A stretch of 64,000 nt of DNA from the NCBI RefSeq assembly GCF_009725995.1, contig NZ_RCNS01000001.1:1565024-1629023 (forward strand), given 5' to 3'. This document shows positions 34,571 through 43,806 of the stretch, piece by piece; the stretch's first letter is position 1, and each line of letters starts with the position of its first letter. This DNA is from Zobellia laminariae (GTDB lineage Bacteria; Bacteroidota; Bacteroidia; Flavobacteriales; Flavobacteriaceae). A model generated the notes under the pieces. That model was not told where the DNA came from, searched no databases, and saw only the letters and a list, made by a program, of their open reading frames with translations. The position numbers were made by a program, and so were the translations under genes.

Positions 34571-36163
34571 TTAACTTAAACTTAGGTTAGATTTTGGTCT
34601 TGTTCTAAAAAACTCACTATAACTAGTGGGGTTTTCTATAACTCCACGCTTTGATACCAACCGGATATCTATGTTACGTTCTTTGGCTTTTATGGAGAAA
34701 TCGTCTAAAATCTCAATAATATCAATGTCAAGATACCTAGTTTTAAGTAGATTTAGCTCTAAATAGGTATCTCTTGGAAGACTATCTAGTTCTTTAAGAA
34801 TAGCACCTTTGTTAAAAAATGTTACTTCTTCTGCAAGAGTCATTTTTATTTTATGCTTTCCGTTACTCACATCTTCAATATGAAGAAAGTGAGAATTTTG
34901 GTAGCTTTTTAGTAGAATAACAACTATTCCAACAGCTAAGCCCAAACTAATTCCAATAAGTAAATCTGTAAATACAATCCCTAAAACGGTTACCATAAAA
35001 GGAACGAACTGTTTCCAACCCAGTTTATACATTGTTGCGAAAAGAGCAGGTTTTGCCAATTTGTATCCAACGATGAAAAGGATGGCTGCCAATACGGATA
35101 ATGGAATCATATTCAACAAAGTTGGAATAAGAATTACAGAAATCAATAAAAGAAAACCATGTAAAATAGCAGATAGTTTAGACGTTCCACCAGATTGTAT
35201 GTTGGCTGAGCTACGAACAATTACCTGCGTTATAGGTAGTCCTCCAATTAAACCGGACAGTATATTACCTGCGCCTTGGGCAAGTAACTCTCGGTTTGTT
35301 GGTGTTACATTCTTATGTGGGTCTAGCTTATCCGTAGCTTCTACACATAAAAGTGTTTCCAAACTAGCTACCAAAGCTATAGTAAAAGCAGTAATCCAAA
35401 CTTGAGGATTTGTTATAGCTCCAAAATTTGGGAAGCTAAATTGACCTAGGAAAGAAGCGGCATCTTCAGGAACAGGTACACTTACCAAGTGTTCTGAAGA
35501 AATAGCCAATACTGCACTATCTTGAGTTACTATATAAAAAATAATACCAACGGCAACGGCAACTAAAGGCCCTTGTACTAATTGAAAAATTCTACCTTTT
35601 TTAGAAAGAACCTTGTCCCATAGTAATAGAATAGAAAAACCAATGATAGCCACCAATGTAGCACCGGGACTAATATTATTGACCGTATTTAAAATTTCTG
35701 AAAATGTATTTTCTCCATCTACTTGGAAAAAAGCCCAATCTCCTTCTGGGTCTGGGTCATAACCAAAAAAGTGTGGAATTTGTTTTAGAATGATGATGAT
35801 ACCAATCCCGGTTAACATTCCCTTTATCACGGAAGACGGAAAGTAATATCCAATAATACCCGCTTTTAGAAAACCGAATACCATTTGAATAACACCACCT
35901 AATACTACGGCAACTAGAAAATTCTCAAAACCACCTAAGGTTCCAATAGCGGTTAGAACTATAGCAGCTAATCCTGCAGCAGGACCACTTACTCCAATTT
36001 TTGAACCACTAAGTGCTCCAACGAAAACACCACCAATTATACCGGCAATTAATCCTGAAAACAATGGCGCGCCACTGGCAAGCGCAATACCTAAACATAA
36101 AGGTAAAGCAACAAAGAATACTACGACACTTGCGGGAAGGTCGCTTTTAAGATTTTTGAACAT
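34571..36163 (-). CDS. SulP family anion transporter (second copy)
   Basis: A 530-residue SulP transporter. The start is ATG 36163, giving MFKNLKSDLPASVVVFF; the upstream 10-residue extension has no support. It has the usual membrane core (GLIAGIIGGVFVGALSGSKIGVSGPAAGLAA near residue 45-75) and a shortened C-terminal STAS-like region (about 430-515). With the Usp-like protein and carbonic anhydrase behind it, bicarbonate import is likely; sulfate cannot be excluded. A 7-bp inverted repeat lies 19-36 bp upstream of the ATG. Confidence 0.87.
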   Translation of the reverse strand: MFKNLKSDLPASVVVFFVALPLCLGIALASGAPLFSGLIAGIIGGVFVGALSGSKIGVSGPAAGLAAIVLTAIGTLGGFENFLVAVVLGGVIQMVFGFLKAGIIGYYFPSSVIKGMLTGIGIIIILKQIPHFFGYDPDPEGDWAFFQVDGENTFSEILNTVNNISPGATLVAIIGFSILLLWDKVLSKKGRIFQLVQGPLVAVAVGIIFYIVTQDSAVLAISSEHLVSVPVPEDAASFLGQFSFPNFGAITNPQVWITAFTIALVASLETLLCVEATDKLDPHKNVTPTNRELLAQGAGNILSGLIGGLPITQVIVRSSANIQSGGTSKLSAILHGFLLLISVILIPTLLNMIPLSVLAAILFIVGYKLAKPALFATMYKLGWKQFVPFMVTVLGIVFTDLLIGISLGLAVGIVVILLKSYQNSHFLHIEDVSNGKHKIKMTLAEEVTFFNKGAILKELDSLPRDTYLELNLLKTRYLDIDIIEILDDFSIKAKERNIDIRLVSKRGVIENPTSYSEFFRTRPKSNLSLS

Positions 36164-36181
36164 ATACAATAATAATTTAGC

Positions 36182-36199
36182 CCTCAATGGCAATTGAGG
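36182..36199. promoter_or_regulatory. Inverted repeat CCTCAAT-N4-ATTGAGG upstream of SulP
   Basis: Perfect 7-bp arms (36182-36188 and 36193-36199) in the 74-bp gap between the 98-codon gene and SulP. No T-run follows on the minus strand, so an operator or leader hairpin is more likely than a terminator. Confidence 0.45.
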
Positions 36200-36237
36200 A
36201 CAAGTTTTTAGCTAATCGAATAAAAGTCTGAAAAGGA

Positions 36238-36534
36238 TTAACTGATATGTTCGGGTGGGGGGAGTAGGATTTCAAGTGTGAAATCAATATAGCCCATAAC
36301 ATGGTAATGGCCCATAACGGACTGTTCTGATAGAGCTATCAGGGAATAGTCAAAATAATTATTGTTTACGAATTTTTCTTCTAGAGAAGACTTTTTGCCT
36401 GCTTCTTGTTGTTCCTCTTCGTTGAGGTTCGTTATCATAACAGGATTATCAACATCTAGTAAAGTTATGATGCTCGGAGCTGCTATGGCTAGTAGCCATA
36501 GATAAAGCAAAAGAAAACGAGCAAAAATTTTCAT
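36238..36534 (-). CDS. Small membrane-anchored protein of unknown function
   Basis: A 98-residue protein starting at ATG 36534. The first 25 residues are a hydrophobic signal or anchor (FARFLLLYLWLLAIAAPSIITLL), followed by a charged segment and a C-terminal part ending LPPPEHIS. No family recognised. The upstream -7 box TATATTTG (36560-36553) is about 19 nt before the ATG and supports this start over an in-frame TTG at 36567. It probably leads the SulP-Usp-carbonic anhydrase operon, so it may be a small accessory subunit. Confidence 0.6.
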   Translation of the reverse strand: MKIFARFLLLYLWLLAIAAPSIITLLDVDNPVMITNLNEEEQQEAGKKSSLEEKFVNNNYFDYSLIALSEQSVMGHYHVMGYIDFTLEILLPPPEHIS

Positions 36535-36552
36535 AACAGTTAGTAACAAACG

Positions 36553-36560
36553 CAAATATA
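36553..36560 (-). promoter_or_regulatory. -7 promoter element of the small gene / SulP cluster
   Basis: TATATTTG on the minus strand matches TAnnTTTG and lies 18 nt before ATG 36534. No clear TTG at the -33 distance. A 10-bp palindrome TAACGCGTTA lies just upstream at about 36576-36585. Confidence 0.5.
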
Positions 36561-36593
36561 GCACCAACTATTTTATAACGCGTTAAGGAAATA

Positions 36594-37352
36594 TTAAAAA
36601 TCTTTTAATGTTTTTATGTCCTCAGATGGAATCCAGCCTGTAGTTCCGTCAGAAATACGGATTTTTTTCCAGTCATTTAGTTCCTCAACAACTTGGACCT
36701 TAGTACCCTCGTGAAGTGCAAACGTCTCAAGACCTTTTTTATTGGGTTCAGCTTTTACACTAGCCTCTTTGGAAAAGACAATGGCCGGTTGGTCTGCTTT
36801 AAATTTGTTGTACTGAAGAAAAGCAAACACTACGGAAGTTATCATAATAAGTAGTGATATTACGCTAAAAATAAACGCAAGTCTTTTTCTGGAAGAATAG
36901 CGGAAGTAATAGAAAGCAATGTACAATAACACAAAGATTATCATAAAAATAATAGATGTATATGCCCATTGGTCAAAAGATAAGGTACCAATAATACTAT
37001 CGTAAATTTTAGAAAGGCCTGTAGTTGGCATTTCATCAATTGCATCAAGAGTCATGTTCTTGGCGTATCCTAAGTTGTTCTTTATTTCGCTATCGTTAGG
37101 TTTAAGCAAAAGGGCTTTTTCGTAATAATAAATACTTGGCGCAATCTCGTTAAGCTTATAGTAAGCATTGCCCAGGTTGTAATAGAGCTCTGCGGAATGT
37201 TTCCCGTTGTCCAAAATCTCCATATAGCTGTCTACTGCCTTTTGGTACTCGCCTACGTTATATGCTTCCGTGGCCTTATCAAACAGAGCATTGTTCTGGG
37301 CGGTAACCGTGAAGGTTAAAAAAGAAATAAGTATGAAAAGTATGTTTTTCAC
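36594..37352 (-). CDS. batE: BatE, TPR and SH3-like protein of the Bat operon
   Basis: A 252-residue protein: signal peptide (1-18, ending TAQ), TPR repeats (about 22-95, YNLGNAYYKLNEIAPSIYYYEKAL type), two transmembrane helices (about 127-150 and 158-182) and a C-terminal SH3-like domain (about 190-250, DWKKIRISDGTTGWIPSEDI). This order is typical of BatE. It is the last gene of the Bat operon. Confidence 0.85.
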   Translation of the reverse strand: MKNILFILISFLTFTVTAQNNALFDKATEAYNVGEYQKAVDSYMEILDNGKHSAELYYNLGNAYYKLNEIAPSIYYYEKALLLKPNDSEIKNNLGYAKNMTLDAIDEMPTTGLSKIYDSIIGTLSFDQWAYTSIIFMIIFVLLYIAFYYFRYSSRKRLAFIFSVISLLIMITSVVFAFLQYNKFKADQPAIVFSKEASVKAEPNKKGLETFALHEGTKVQVVEELNDWKKIRISDGTTGWIPSEDIKTLKDF

Positions 37353-37390
37353 TTTGTGATTTTCAAATTGAATTATTTATAACCTTTTTA

Positions 37391-39181
37391 CTATAGTTGC
37401 TTGTCCAAATATGTAATTACCTCACTTGCTTTATCGTAATCTTGTTGCATCTGTACCTCGGAAAAAGGACTGTAACGTGCCATTTCGCAATTCTTAAGTA
37501 GCGAAATAAAACCTTCATTGGTTGTGTTATCTACCTGTTTTTCTATTAAAAGAGATGCTATCTTGTCTTTACTGAATTCTGAGGTCTCTATTTTAAGTTT
37601 TGCCTTTAAATAATTATGCAATGCCTTTTCTAAGGCAACGTAAAATGCCTCTTTATTACCCAGTTCTTTTTTGGCTTTAGAGAGGTATCTTTTCGCAAGC
37701 TTGTTTGCTTTCCTGACCTTGTTGCCCACCACGTCACTAGCAATTGCTTCACGTTTTTTGCCTAATAAAATGGCAAAGGGAATCAATATTAATGGTAGTA
37801 ATAACCATAAATAATAGCTTTTCGTTCCTAAGAAATAGCTAGAACCAATAGGTACTAAATTAGCATCTAGTTTTAGGAAATTGAATTGATTTCCTACTGC
37901 AACGGCCTGCTTGTTATTAGTTCCACCATCTACTGCGCTACCAATGCTTGAGTCTGTTGGACCTTCTTTCACATTGATAACAATTTCATCTGAAGTAACC
38001 GTTTTATACGTTTTAGCGTTAGGGTCAAAATATGTAAAGGATATACTAGGAATAGGATATTTGCCCTTAAAGGAAGGTACAACAGTATAGCTGTTGCTTA
38101 CTTTACCTTGTGATCCGGATAGGGTAGTGCGCACTTTCTCATCAAATTCAGGTTCGTATACCTCCAATGAAGCTGGTAAATTTAAATCGGGCAACTGAAA
38201 CAGTTTTAAATTTCCTTTACCACTTACTTCAACTTTTGCCTGTAAAGATTCAGAAGCGTTCAAAGCCGTTTTGCTACTAGTTACAGAAAAATCGAAATTA
38301 CCAACGGCTCCACTAAAATTAACGGGTTTTCCTTTTTCAGGTAAAGGTTTTACATTAATGGTTCGTTTCCCTGCTGAAACTGTTTTGTTAGTCTGAGAGT
38401 AAATCCGCCCTCCAAAGAAATCGCGCTTGTTTGACGGTACATCTACGGTAACATCTAATGAAAGCGGTTCTATTTCTAATTTCCCAGATTTTTGAGGGTA
38501 GAGTACTACTCTCTTTAATATCACATACCTATAAGGCTTTCCTTTATAAGTTCCGTTTTCAGCAACTGGTCTGGAAACGGGAATATCTTGGCTCCAAAAA
38601 TTATTGTATTTAGGATTATCTAACGGTTGATAGTTAGAAACGCTAATAGATGGACTCACATAAAGTTTGTAGACCACACTTAAACCTTCGTTTAGGTATG
38701 GGTCCGTTTTAGAAACCTCGGCAACAAGATGTAAGCTTTCATCAGCCACATCGTCTGCGGTCATTTGATCGCTTGGTTTGTCTACCGCAGCAGTAACTTC
38801 TACTTTTTTGGGAAATGATTTATAGATTTTTCCATCAATTACAATAGAAGCCTGTTTAATGGTAACAGTGCCTCTAGTGGTAGGGGCTAAGGTGTATGAA
38901 TAGGTTTTGGAATAACTTCGCACCCCATTGATCCATGAAGAACTTATAGATTGCGATGGTCCCATCAATACCCGGAAGCCCTGAAAATCTGGTGGGTTAA
39001 AATTATCACCATCTTTGTTCATGGTGAAATCTACCCGTAACCTCTCATTCATACCCAGTTTTTCTTTGCTGAGTTTCATTTCAAAGGTTATGGCTGCATC
39101 ATCTTGCGCGTTCACCGAAAAAACAACGAGCATTATGGAAAATAATGCTAAAAGAATTCTATGTATACTGGTTTTTACCAA
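37391..39181 (-). CDS. batD: BatD, BatD/oxygen-tolerance family protein
   Basis: A 596-residue exported, membrane-anchored protein: signal peptide (1-25, VNA/QDD), several Ig-like or BatD domains (about 28-440, with the characteristic PPDFQGFRVLMGPSQS and AGKRTINVKPLP segments), one transmembrane helix (about 455-475) and a cytoplasmic helical tail. Its start overlaps the batC end by 7 bp. It is the large periplasmic component of the Bat complex. Confidence 0.88.
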   Translation of the reverse strand: MVKTSIHRILLALFSIMLVVFSVNAQDDAAITFEMKLSKEKLGMNERLRVDFTMNKDGDNFNPPDFQGFRVLMGPSQSISSSWINGVRSYSKTYSYTLAPTTRGTVTIKQASIVIDGKIYKSFPKKVEVTAAVDKPSDQMTADDVADESLHLVAEVSKTDPYLNEGLSVVYKLYVSPSISVSNYQPLDNPKYNNFWSQDIPVSRPVAENGTYKGKPYRYVILKRVVLYPQKSGKLEIEPLSLDVTVDVPSNKRDFFGGRIYSQTNKTVSAGKRTINVKPLPEKGKPVNFSGAVGNFDFSVTSSKTALNASESLQAKVEVSGKGNLKLFQLPDLNLPASLEVYEPEFDEKVRTTLSGSQGKVSNSYTVVPSFKGKYPIPSISFTYFDPNAKTYKTVTSDEIVINVKEGPTDSSIGSAVDGGTNNKQAVAVGNQFNFLKLDANLVPIGSSYFLGTKSYYLWLLLPLILIPFAILLGKKREAIASDVVGNKVRKANKLAKRYLSKAKKELGNKEAFYVALEKALHNYLKAKLKIETSEFSKDKIASLLIEKQVDNTTNEGFISLLKNCEMARYSPFSEVQMQQDYDKASEVITYLDKQL

Positions 39182-40032
39182 TCTTTTTCGTTTTTAACCT
39201 TAACACCTTTTACTTTCTGGGCGTCTATTTTTTCTTGTACTTTTTTCTCTTCGTTCTGCATTGCTTCTAGAAGATTCTGTACCTGTTGTTTACTTAATTG
39301 ATTAGGACGAGGCTGTTGCTGCTGTTCTTGGGGCTTATCACCTTCTTCAGGCTGTTTTTTCTGTTCTTCCTTTTCATCGCCTTCACCCTCTTTGTTCTCG
39401 TCTTTTTGTTCTTCGTTTTTATCGCCTTCGTCTCCCTTGTCTCCTTCGTCTTTTTTATCTTGGTCTTGGTTCTCCTCTTTGTTGTCGCCGTCTTTTTTGT
39501 CCTCGTTTTCGTCTTTGTTATCCTCGTTCTTATCTTCTTGGTCCTTGTTATCTTGGTTTTGATCGTTCTGCTCTTGTTCTTTTTCGAGCATTTTTTTGGC
39601 CAAAGCTAGATTGTAACGGGTTTCCTCATCCTTTGGGTCATTGCGGAGGGCTTCTTTGTAGGCTTCTACTGCTTTTTGATAGTCTTTTCTTTTCATGAAC
39701 ACGTTGCCCATGTTATGATAGGCACGGTGCTTATCAGCTTTATCAGTTGCCAATTCACCGGCTTGCTTGTAGCGCCCAAAAGCTTCACTATAGGTTTCTT
39801 TGGCGTAATATGCATTAGCCAGATTATAGGGTGCCGCAGAATTTTCATCACTCTTGGCTATTGCCTTTCTGTAATCTACCTCGGCATCTATAAAATTATC
39901 TTCGGAAAGTTCTTTATTAGCTTCCCAAGTTAGATTTTTTGATTCGTTAAGCGCTTGTTCGCGTTCTTTTTCTTCTTCTTGCGCAAAAGAAACGAAACCG
40001 ATAAAAAACAATATGAAAACAATATTTCTCAT
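39175..40032 (-). CDS. batC: BatC, TPR protein with a long charged low-complexity tail
   Basis: A 285-residue exported protein: signal peptide (1-18), TPR repeats (about 27-145) and a very long Asp/Glu/Lys/Gln/Asn-rich low-complexity stretch (about 150-250) before a short basic C-terminus. Its ATG directly abuts the batB stop (40033) and its 3' end overlaps batD. The low-complexity region makes the opposite strand look like a hydrophobic ORF, which is an artefact. Confidence 0.85.
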   Translation of the reverse strand: MRNIVFILFFIGFVSFAQEEEKEREQALNESKNLTWEANKELSEDNFIDAEVDYRKAIAKSDENSAAPYNLANAYYAKETYSEAFGRYKQAGELATDKADKHRAYHNMGNVFMKRKDYQKAVEAYKEALRNDPKDEETRYNLALAKKMLEKEQEQNDQNQDNKDQEDKNEDNKDENEDKKDGDNKEENQDQDKKDEGDKGDEGDKNEEQKDENKEGEGDEKEEQKKQPEEGDKPQEQQQQPRPNQLSKQQVQNLLEAMQNEEKKVQEKIDAQKVKGVKVKNEKDW

Positions 40033-41079
40033 TTATTCTATTTCTTTTTCGTTGAATAAATTCAGCTTTTTAAGCCATTTTGTTCGCTTATCAAGAACAA
40101 AGATATCTAAAAGTAAAAACAACAAGCCAATACCTAGAAACCATTGAAATTGGTCTTTGAATTCGGCGAATTGCTTTGCTTCAAATTCTTTTTTGTCCAT
40201 TTGTTGGAGCAGTTCCTTAATACGTTCTACAGCAACTTCTGTATTGGATCCGTCTATATATTCACCATCGCCGTCATCTGCAATTTCTATAAGTACGTCT
40301 TCGTTCAGTTTGGTAATAACTACCTCACCTTGAGAATCCTTCTTAAGACTTTCTACAACACCATTTCTTTTAATAGGGATAGGAGCGCCTTTAGGTTTAC
40401 CAACCCCAATAGTAAAAATCTGAATACCTTCTTCTAAGGCCTTCTCCACCGCATCCTTGGTATCACCTTCTGAGTGATCTTCTCCATCTGAAATGATAAA
40501 AAGCACGCGATTAGTCTGCTCTTCATCATTGTAATACGTAGTGGCCAAATTAATTGCCTCGTTAATAGCCGTTCCTTGTGAGGTAAGCATATCTGTATTC
40601 ATGCTTTGTAAGAACATTTTGGCGGCACCATAATCTGTGGTAATGGGTAATTGCGGAAATGCCTGTCCTGCATAAGCTATAATACCAATACGGTCACTTG
40701 CCAATTGGTTTATGATTTCTGAAACTAGACGTTTGGCCTTTTCCAAACGGTTGGGCGCAATATCTTCTGCCAACATACTTTTAGAAACATCTACCGCAAA
40801 AACAACATCTACACCTTCACGTTTTACCGTCTCTAGTTTTGTTCCAATTTTAGGGTTTACCAATCCTAGGATAAGAAAAGTGATTCCCAACAAAAAGAAC
40901 AAGAGTTTTAGGCTAGATTTAAAATTAGATTTGTCCGGTGACAGCCTCTTTAAAAGGGGAGTCTCGGCAAATTTTTTCTGTGTCCGCTTTTTCCAAATTT
41001 GCAAAAGTGCAAACAAGACGATGATGACCGGTATTATGGCCAGTAAATAGAAATATATTTTTTCGTCTAATTGAATCAT
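40033..41079 (-). CDS. batB: BatB, von Willebrand factor A protein
   Basis: A 348-residue membrane protein: N-terminal helices (about 8-27 and 57-75), a vWA domain with the MIDAS motif DVSKS (about 95-99) and a later TDYG/SDGEDH acidic cluster, and a C-terminal transmembrane helix (about 310-330). BatA and BatB are paired vWA proteins thought to act with MoxR ATPase in envelope stress tolerance. Confidence 0.9.
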   Translation of the reverse strand: MIQLDEKIYFYLLAIIPVIIVLFALLQIWKKRTQKKFAETPLLKRLSPDKSNFKSSLKLLFFLLGITFLILGLVNPKIGTKLETVKREGVDVVFAVDVSKSMLAEDIAPNRLEKAKRLVSEIINQLASDRIGIIAYAGQAFPQLPITTDYGAAKMFLQSMNTDMLTSQGTAINEAINLATTYYNDEEQTNRVLFIISDGEDHSEGDTKDAVEKALEEGIQIFTIGVGKPKGAPIPIKRNGVVESLKKDSQGEVVITKLNEDVLIEIADDGDGEYIDGSNTEVAVERIKELLQQMDKKEFEAKQFAEFKDQFQWFLGIGLLFLLLDIFVLDKRTKWLKKLNLFNEKEIE

Positions 41080-41139
41080 TCTGCTTTGTTCGTAGTTTGA
41101 AGCTAATACAAGTTTATTAAATACTGCGCTAAAAGTTTC

Positions 41140-42138
41140 TTAAATAAAACTTCTGAAAATGGTATTTCTCAGGAGCCATTCCAACAAAAGTAAGGCACCG
41201 GCCAAAAGCACCCATGACCTAAACTTTTCTTCGTATTTATAATATTTAAATTCCTCTATTTCTGTTTTCTCTAGCTTATTTATTTCGTCGTAAATAGCCT
41301 CTAACTTTTCATTATCAGTAGCTCTAAAAAACTTACCTCCCGTAGATTTTGCAATATCTTTTAAAAGGTCTTCGTCAATTTCAACTTGGCGCATACCGTA
41401 TCTAAAAGACCCATCACTATTATAGGCTACCGGAGAAAGGGCGTTACCATTGGTCCCTAGTCCTATAGTATATGTTTTAATACCATATTCAATAGCTAAG
41501 TCTGCTGCGGTTTGCGGTTCTATAAATCCGGAATTGTTAACACCGTCCGTTAACAGAATAATAATTTTACTAGATGCTTTGCTTTCCTTTAGGCGGTTTA
41601 CAGAGGTAGCCAAGCCCATTCCTATAGCGGTACCATCATTTAATTGCCCATAGGTGATATCGCGCAGTGCCCGTAGAACAATTGCCTTGTCACTAGTTAT
41701 AGGCGTTTTGGTATAAGCTTCACCTGCGTAAGCCACCAAACCAATACGGTCATTGGGGCGTTCTTTAATGAATTCTGCAGCAACTTCTTTTAAGGCGGCT
41801 AAACGATTAGGTTTTAAATCCCTTGCCAACATACTAGAAGAAACATCAATGGCCATAACAATATCTATACCCTTGGTAGTTTTTGTTTTGGTTGAAATAT
41901 CTTCGGTCTGTGGTCTTGCTATGGCAACTATAATAGCAGTAAGAGCTAATAGACGTAACAAAAACAACAATGGTTTCAATTTTGGAAGAAACCCCGTATT
42001 TGTTAAGCCTTTGATCGTAGGTATTTTTAAAGAAGCGACTTGTTCCTTGCGCTTATAGAAGTACCACAGCACAGCCAGAGGAAGCAATAATAGCAACCAA
42101 AAAAATTCCGGATTTGCGAATGATATATTATCCAACAT
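41140..42138 (-). CDS. batA: BatA, von Willebrand factor A protein
   Basis: A 332-residue membrane vWA protein: N-terminal transmembrane helices (about 10-27 and 55-73), vWA domain with MIDAS DVSSS near residue 95 and LLTDGVNNSG, and a C-terminal helix (about 305-325). Its stop-to-start spacing with the preceding gene is zero (42139/42138), so translation is coupled. 60 bp separate it from batB. Confidence 0.9.
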   Translation of the reverse strand: MLDNISFANPEFFWLLLLLPLAVLWYFYKRKEQVASLKIPTIKGLTNTGFLPKLKPLLFLLRLLALTAIIVAIARPQTEDISTKTKTTKGIDIVMAIDVSSSMLARDLKPNRLAALKEVAAEFIKERPNDRIGLVAYAGEAYTKTPITSDKAIVLRALRDITYGQLNDGTAIGMGLATSVNRLKESKASSKIIILLTDGVNNSGFIEPQTAADLAIEYGIKTYTIGLGTNGNALSPVAYNSDGSFRYGMRQVEIDEDLLKDIAKSTGGKFFRATDNEKLEAIYDEINKLEKTEIEEFKYYKYEEKFRSWVLLAGALLLLEWLLRNTIFRSFI

Positions 42139-43806
42139 CTATAATTCTGTTTTTACTTCTACTGAACCTAATATTCTATCTGCTATTTCTTGTGCGTAGC
42201 TGTCCCCTTCTAGCCAATTTATGATGATTTGCTGTTGAAGCCCTTTTGCACCGAATAGTAAAATACTGTATTTACCATCCACTAAATCTTTAGATCCTGG
42301 AACAGGAAAGTCACCACTACCAAAAACCTTGATTCCTTTCACGCCCGTAACGGTAGTAAATTCTTCTTGTTTGGTTATAATATTCTTTGCCCCTTGTTTT
42401 TCTAAATTCTCAATGAAAGCTTCAATGGATTTATTAAACTCGGGCTCTACTTCTTGCGTTAAAGTAGTTGAAGTGGTGCCTACACTGAAAAAACCTTTTT
42501 CGCTTCTGTACATAAACATCTGCAGGTCTTTAACATTAGCTTTCATCTCTGGTGTAAGCTTTGTCTCTTGCCTTTTAAGAACACGCGGGGTTTCTATGCT
42601 TATAGGCGGATAACCATAAGAGCTAGATACCCAGTCTCCTTCTAAAAGTTCTTTTGAAGGATGGTGCATAATAGTATCTTTTACATACGTAAAGCCATAA
42701 TATGAAGTGGCTACTGCTGCGGCAATTAAAAGCGCCCCTAGTACAGCAACACTTGCATAAATAATTTTTTTCTTTTGTTGTTTTTTTTCGAGCTCTTCTT
42801 TGTATTCTTCTTGCTCCATTAACTCTTCTATAGTTGGCTCTGGAAGGGCTTCATGGGTTTTGTGAACGATTTGCTCAATAGATTGTCGGTCATTCTCGGC
42901 GACTGAAGTATCTGGTTTTGATTTTGCAAATTTGACTAAATCCGCTGTTTGAAGAATACGTTTGAACTGTTGCAGGGTTTCATCATCTATTTTTAGCTCT
43001 CCGGCATCTCTTAACAATTCTAATTTGGTAATCAATTCATCCGTTGTACTTTCTAAGGCCGAAACATTTACGTCCTCTTCTAAATATGAGCGAACAATGT
43101 CTGTCAGTTCAGAATAATATTCTTTGTATTCGTCTTGAATAAGGTATTTAGATTTTTCAAGATTTTTAAGCTCTAACAAGGCACGGTCGTAAGGTGGCAA
43201 AAGAGCCACTTTCTCTTCTTCTGATAATGGTTTTTTTCTTAAGAAGAACCAATAGACCAGTCCGCCTATAACAAGAAGGCCAAGAAGTACGAAAAGGATT
43301 GTTTTCCAAAGCCGCGAGTTGCTTTTTTCAACCTCCATTAACGGTTTAATGTCGTACATCTTTTGCGCTAAGGTATCTACGGGAATGTTCGCAACATTAA
43401 TCACACGTGTGGAATCGGTTAAAAATCCTTCTCCATTTATTTCTATACGCTGTGCCGGTAATTTGTACGAACCGGAATCAAATTGAGTAAGGGCGTAAAT
43501 TTTTTGAAGGGTCATACGGTCGTTCTTGCGAGTCGTATCCGTAGCGAAAGCTTCTACTGTTTCTAATGGTGAAAAAGTTTGCCCCTCAGGAAAAATAACC
43601 TGTGCGGTAGTATCTGCCTCAACGGTTACCGTAAATTGTATCTGCTCTCCAATTTTTATAGAGGTAGTATCAACCTTGGTAATTACTTTAGGCGTGCTTT
43701 GTGAAAAAGCAGAAAACCCTATAAATAACACGCAAAGTAAAACACATCGCTTTAAGAGCGATGTTCCGTTGTCATTATAATAGTTCGTAAAGTATATATT
43801 TAGCAT
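42139..43806 (-). CDS. BatD-like protein with two transmembrane segments, Bat operon
   Basis: A 555-residue protein encoded between DUF58 and batA. It has a hydrophobic export segment (about 19-36), a BatD-type Ig-like domain (about 37-160, TTSIKIGEQIQFTVTVEAD), a transmembrane helix near 170-192, a cytoplasmic helical region (about 195-340) and a second transmembrane helix near 348-372 followed by a soluble C-terminal domain (about 385-555, not recognised). The start ATG 43806 overlaps the DUF58 stop as TAATG, so it is translated by re-initiation. I do not know a named family for the C-terminal half. Confidence 0.8.
   Translation of the reverse strand: MLNIYFTNYYNDNGTSLLKRCVLLCVLFIGFSAFSQSTPKVITKVDTTSIKIGEQIQFTVTVEADTTAQVIFPEGQTFSPLETVEAFATDTTRKNDRMTLQKIYALTQFDSGSYKLPAQRIEINGEGFLTDSTRVINVANIPVDTLAQKMYDIKPLMEVEKSNSRLWKTILFVLLGLLVIGGLVYWFFLRKKPLSEEEKVALLPPYDRALLELKNLEKSKYLIQDEYKEYYSELTDIVRSYLEEDVNVSALESTTDELITKLELLRDAGELKIDDETLQQFKRILQTADLVKFAKSKPDTSVAENDRQSIEQIVHKTHEALPEPTIEELMEQEEYKEELEKKQQKKKIIYASVAVLGALLIAAAVATSYYGFTYVKDTIMHHPSKELLEGDWVSSSYGYPPISIETPRVLKRQETKLTPEMKANVKDLQMFMYRSEKGFFSVGTTSTTLTQEVEPEFNKSIEAFIENLEKQGAKNIITKQEEFTTVTGVKGIKVFGSGDFPVPGSKDLVDGKYSILLFGAKGLQQQIIINWLEGDSYAQEIADRILGSVEVKTEL

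Noticed and set aside
39298..39609. A 103-codon hydrophobic plus-strand ORF inside batC
   Set aside because: It is the antisense of the Asp/Glu/Lys-rich batC tail, which yields Phe/Leu/Val codons on the other strand. It has no promoter or sense outside this artefact.
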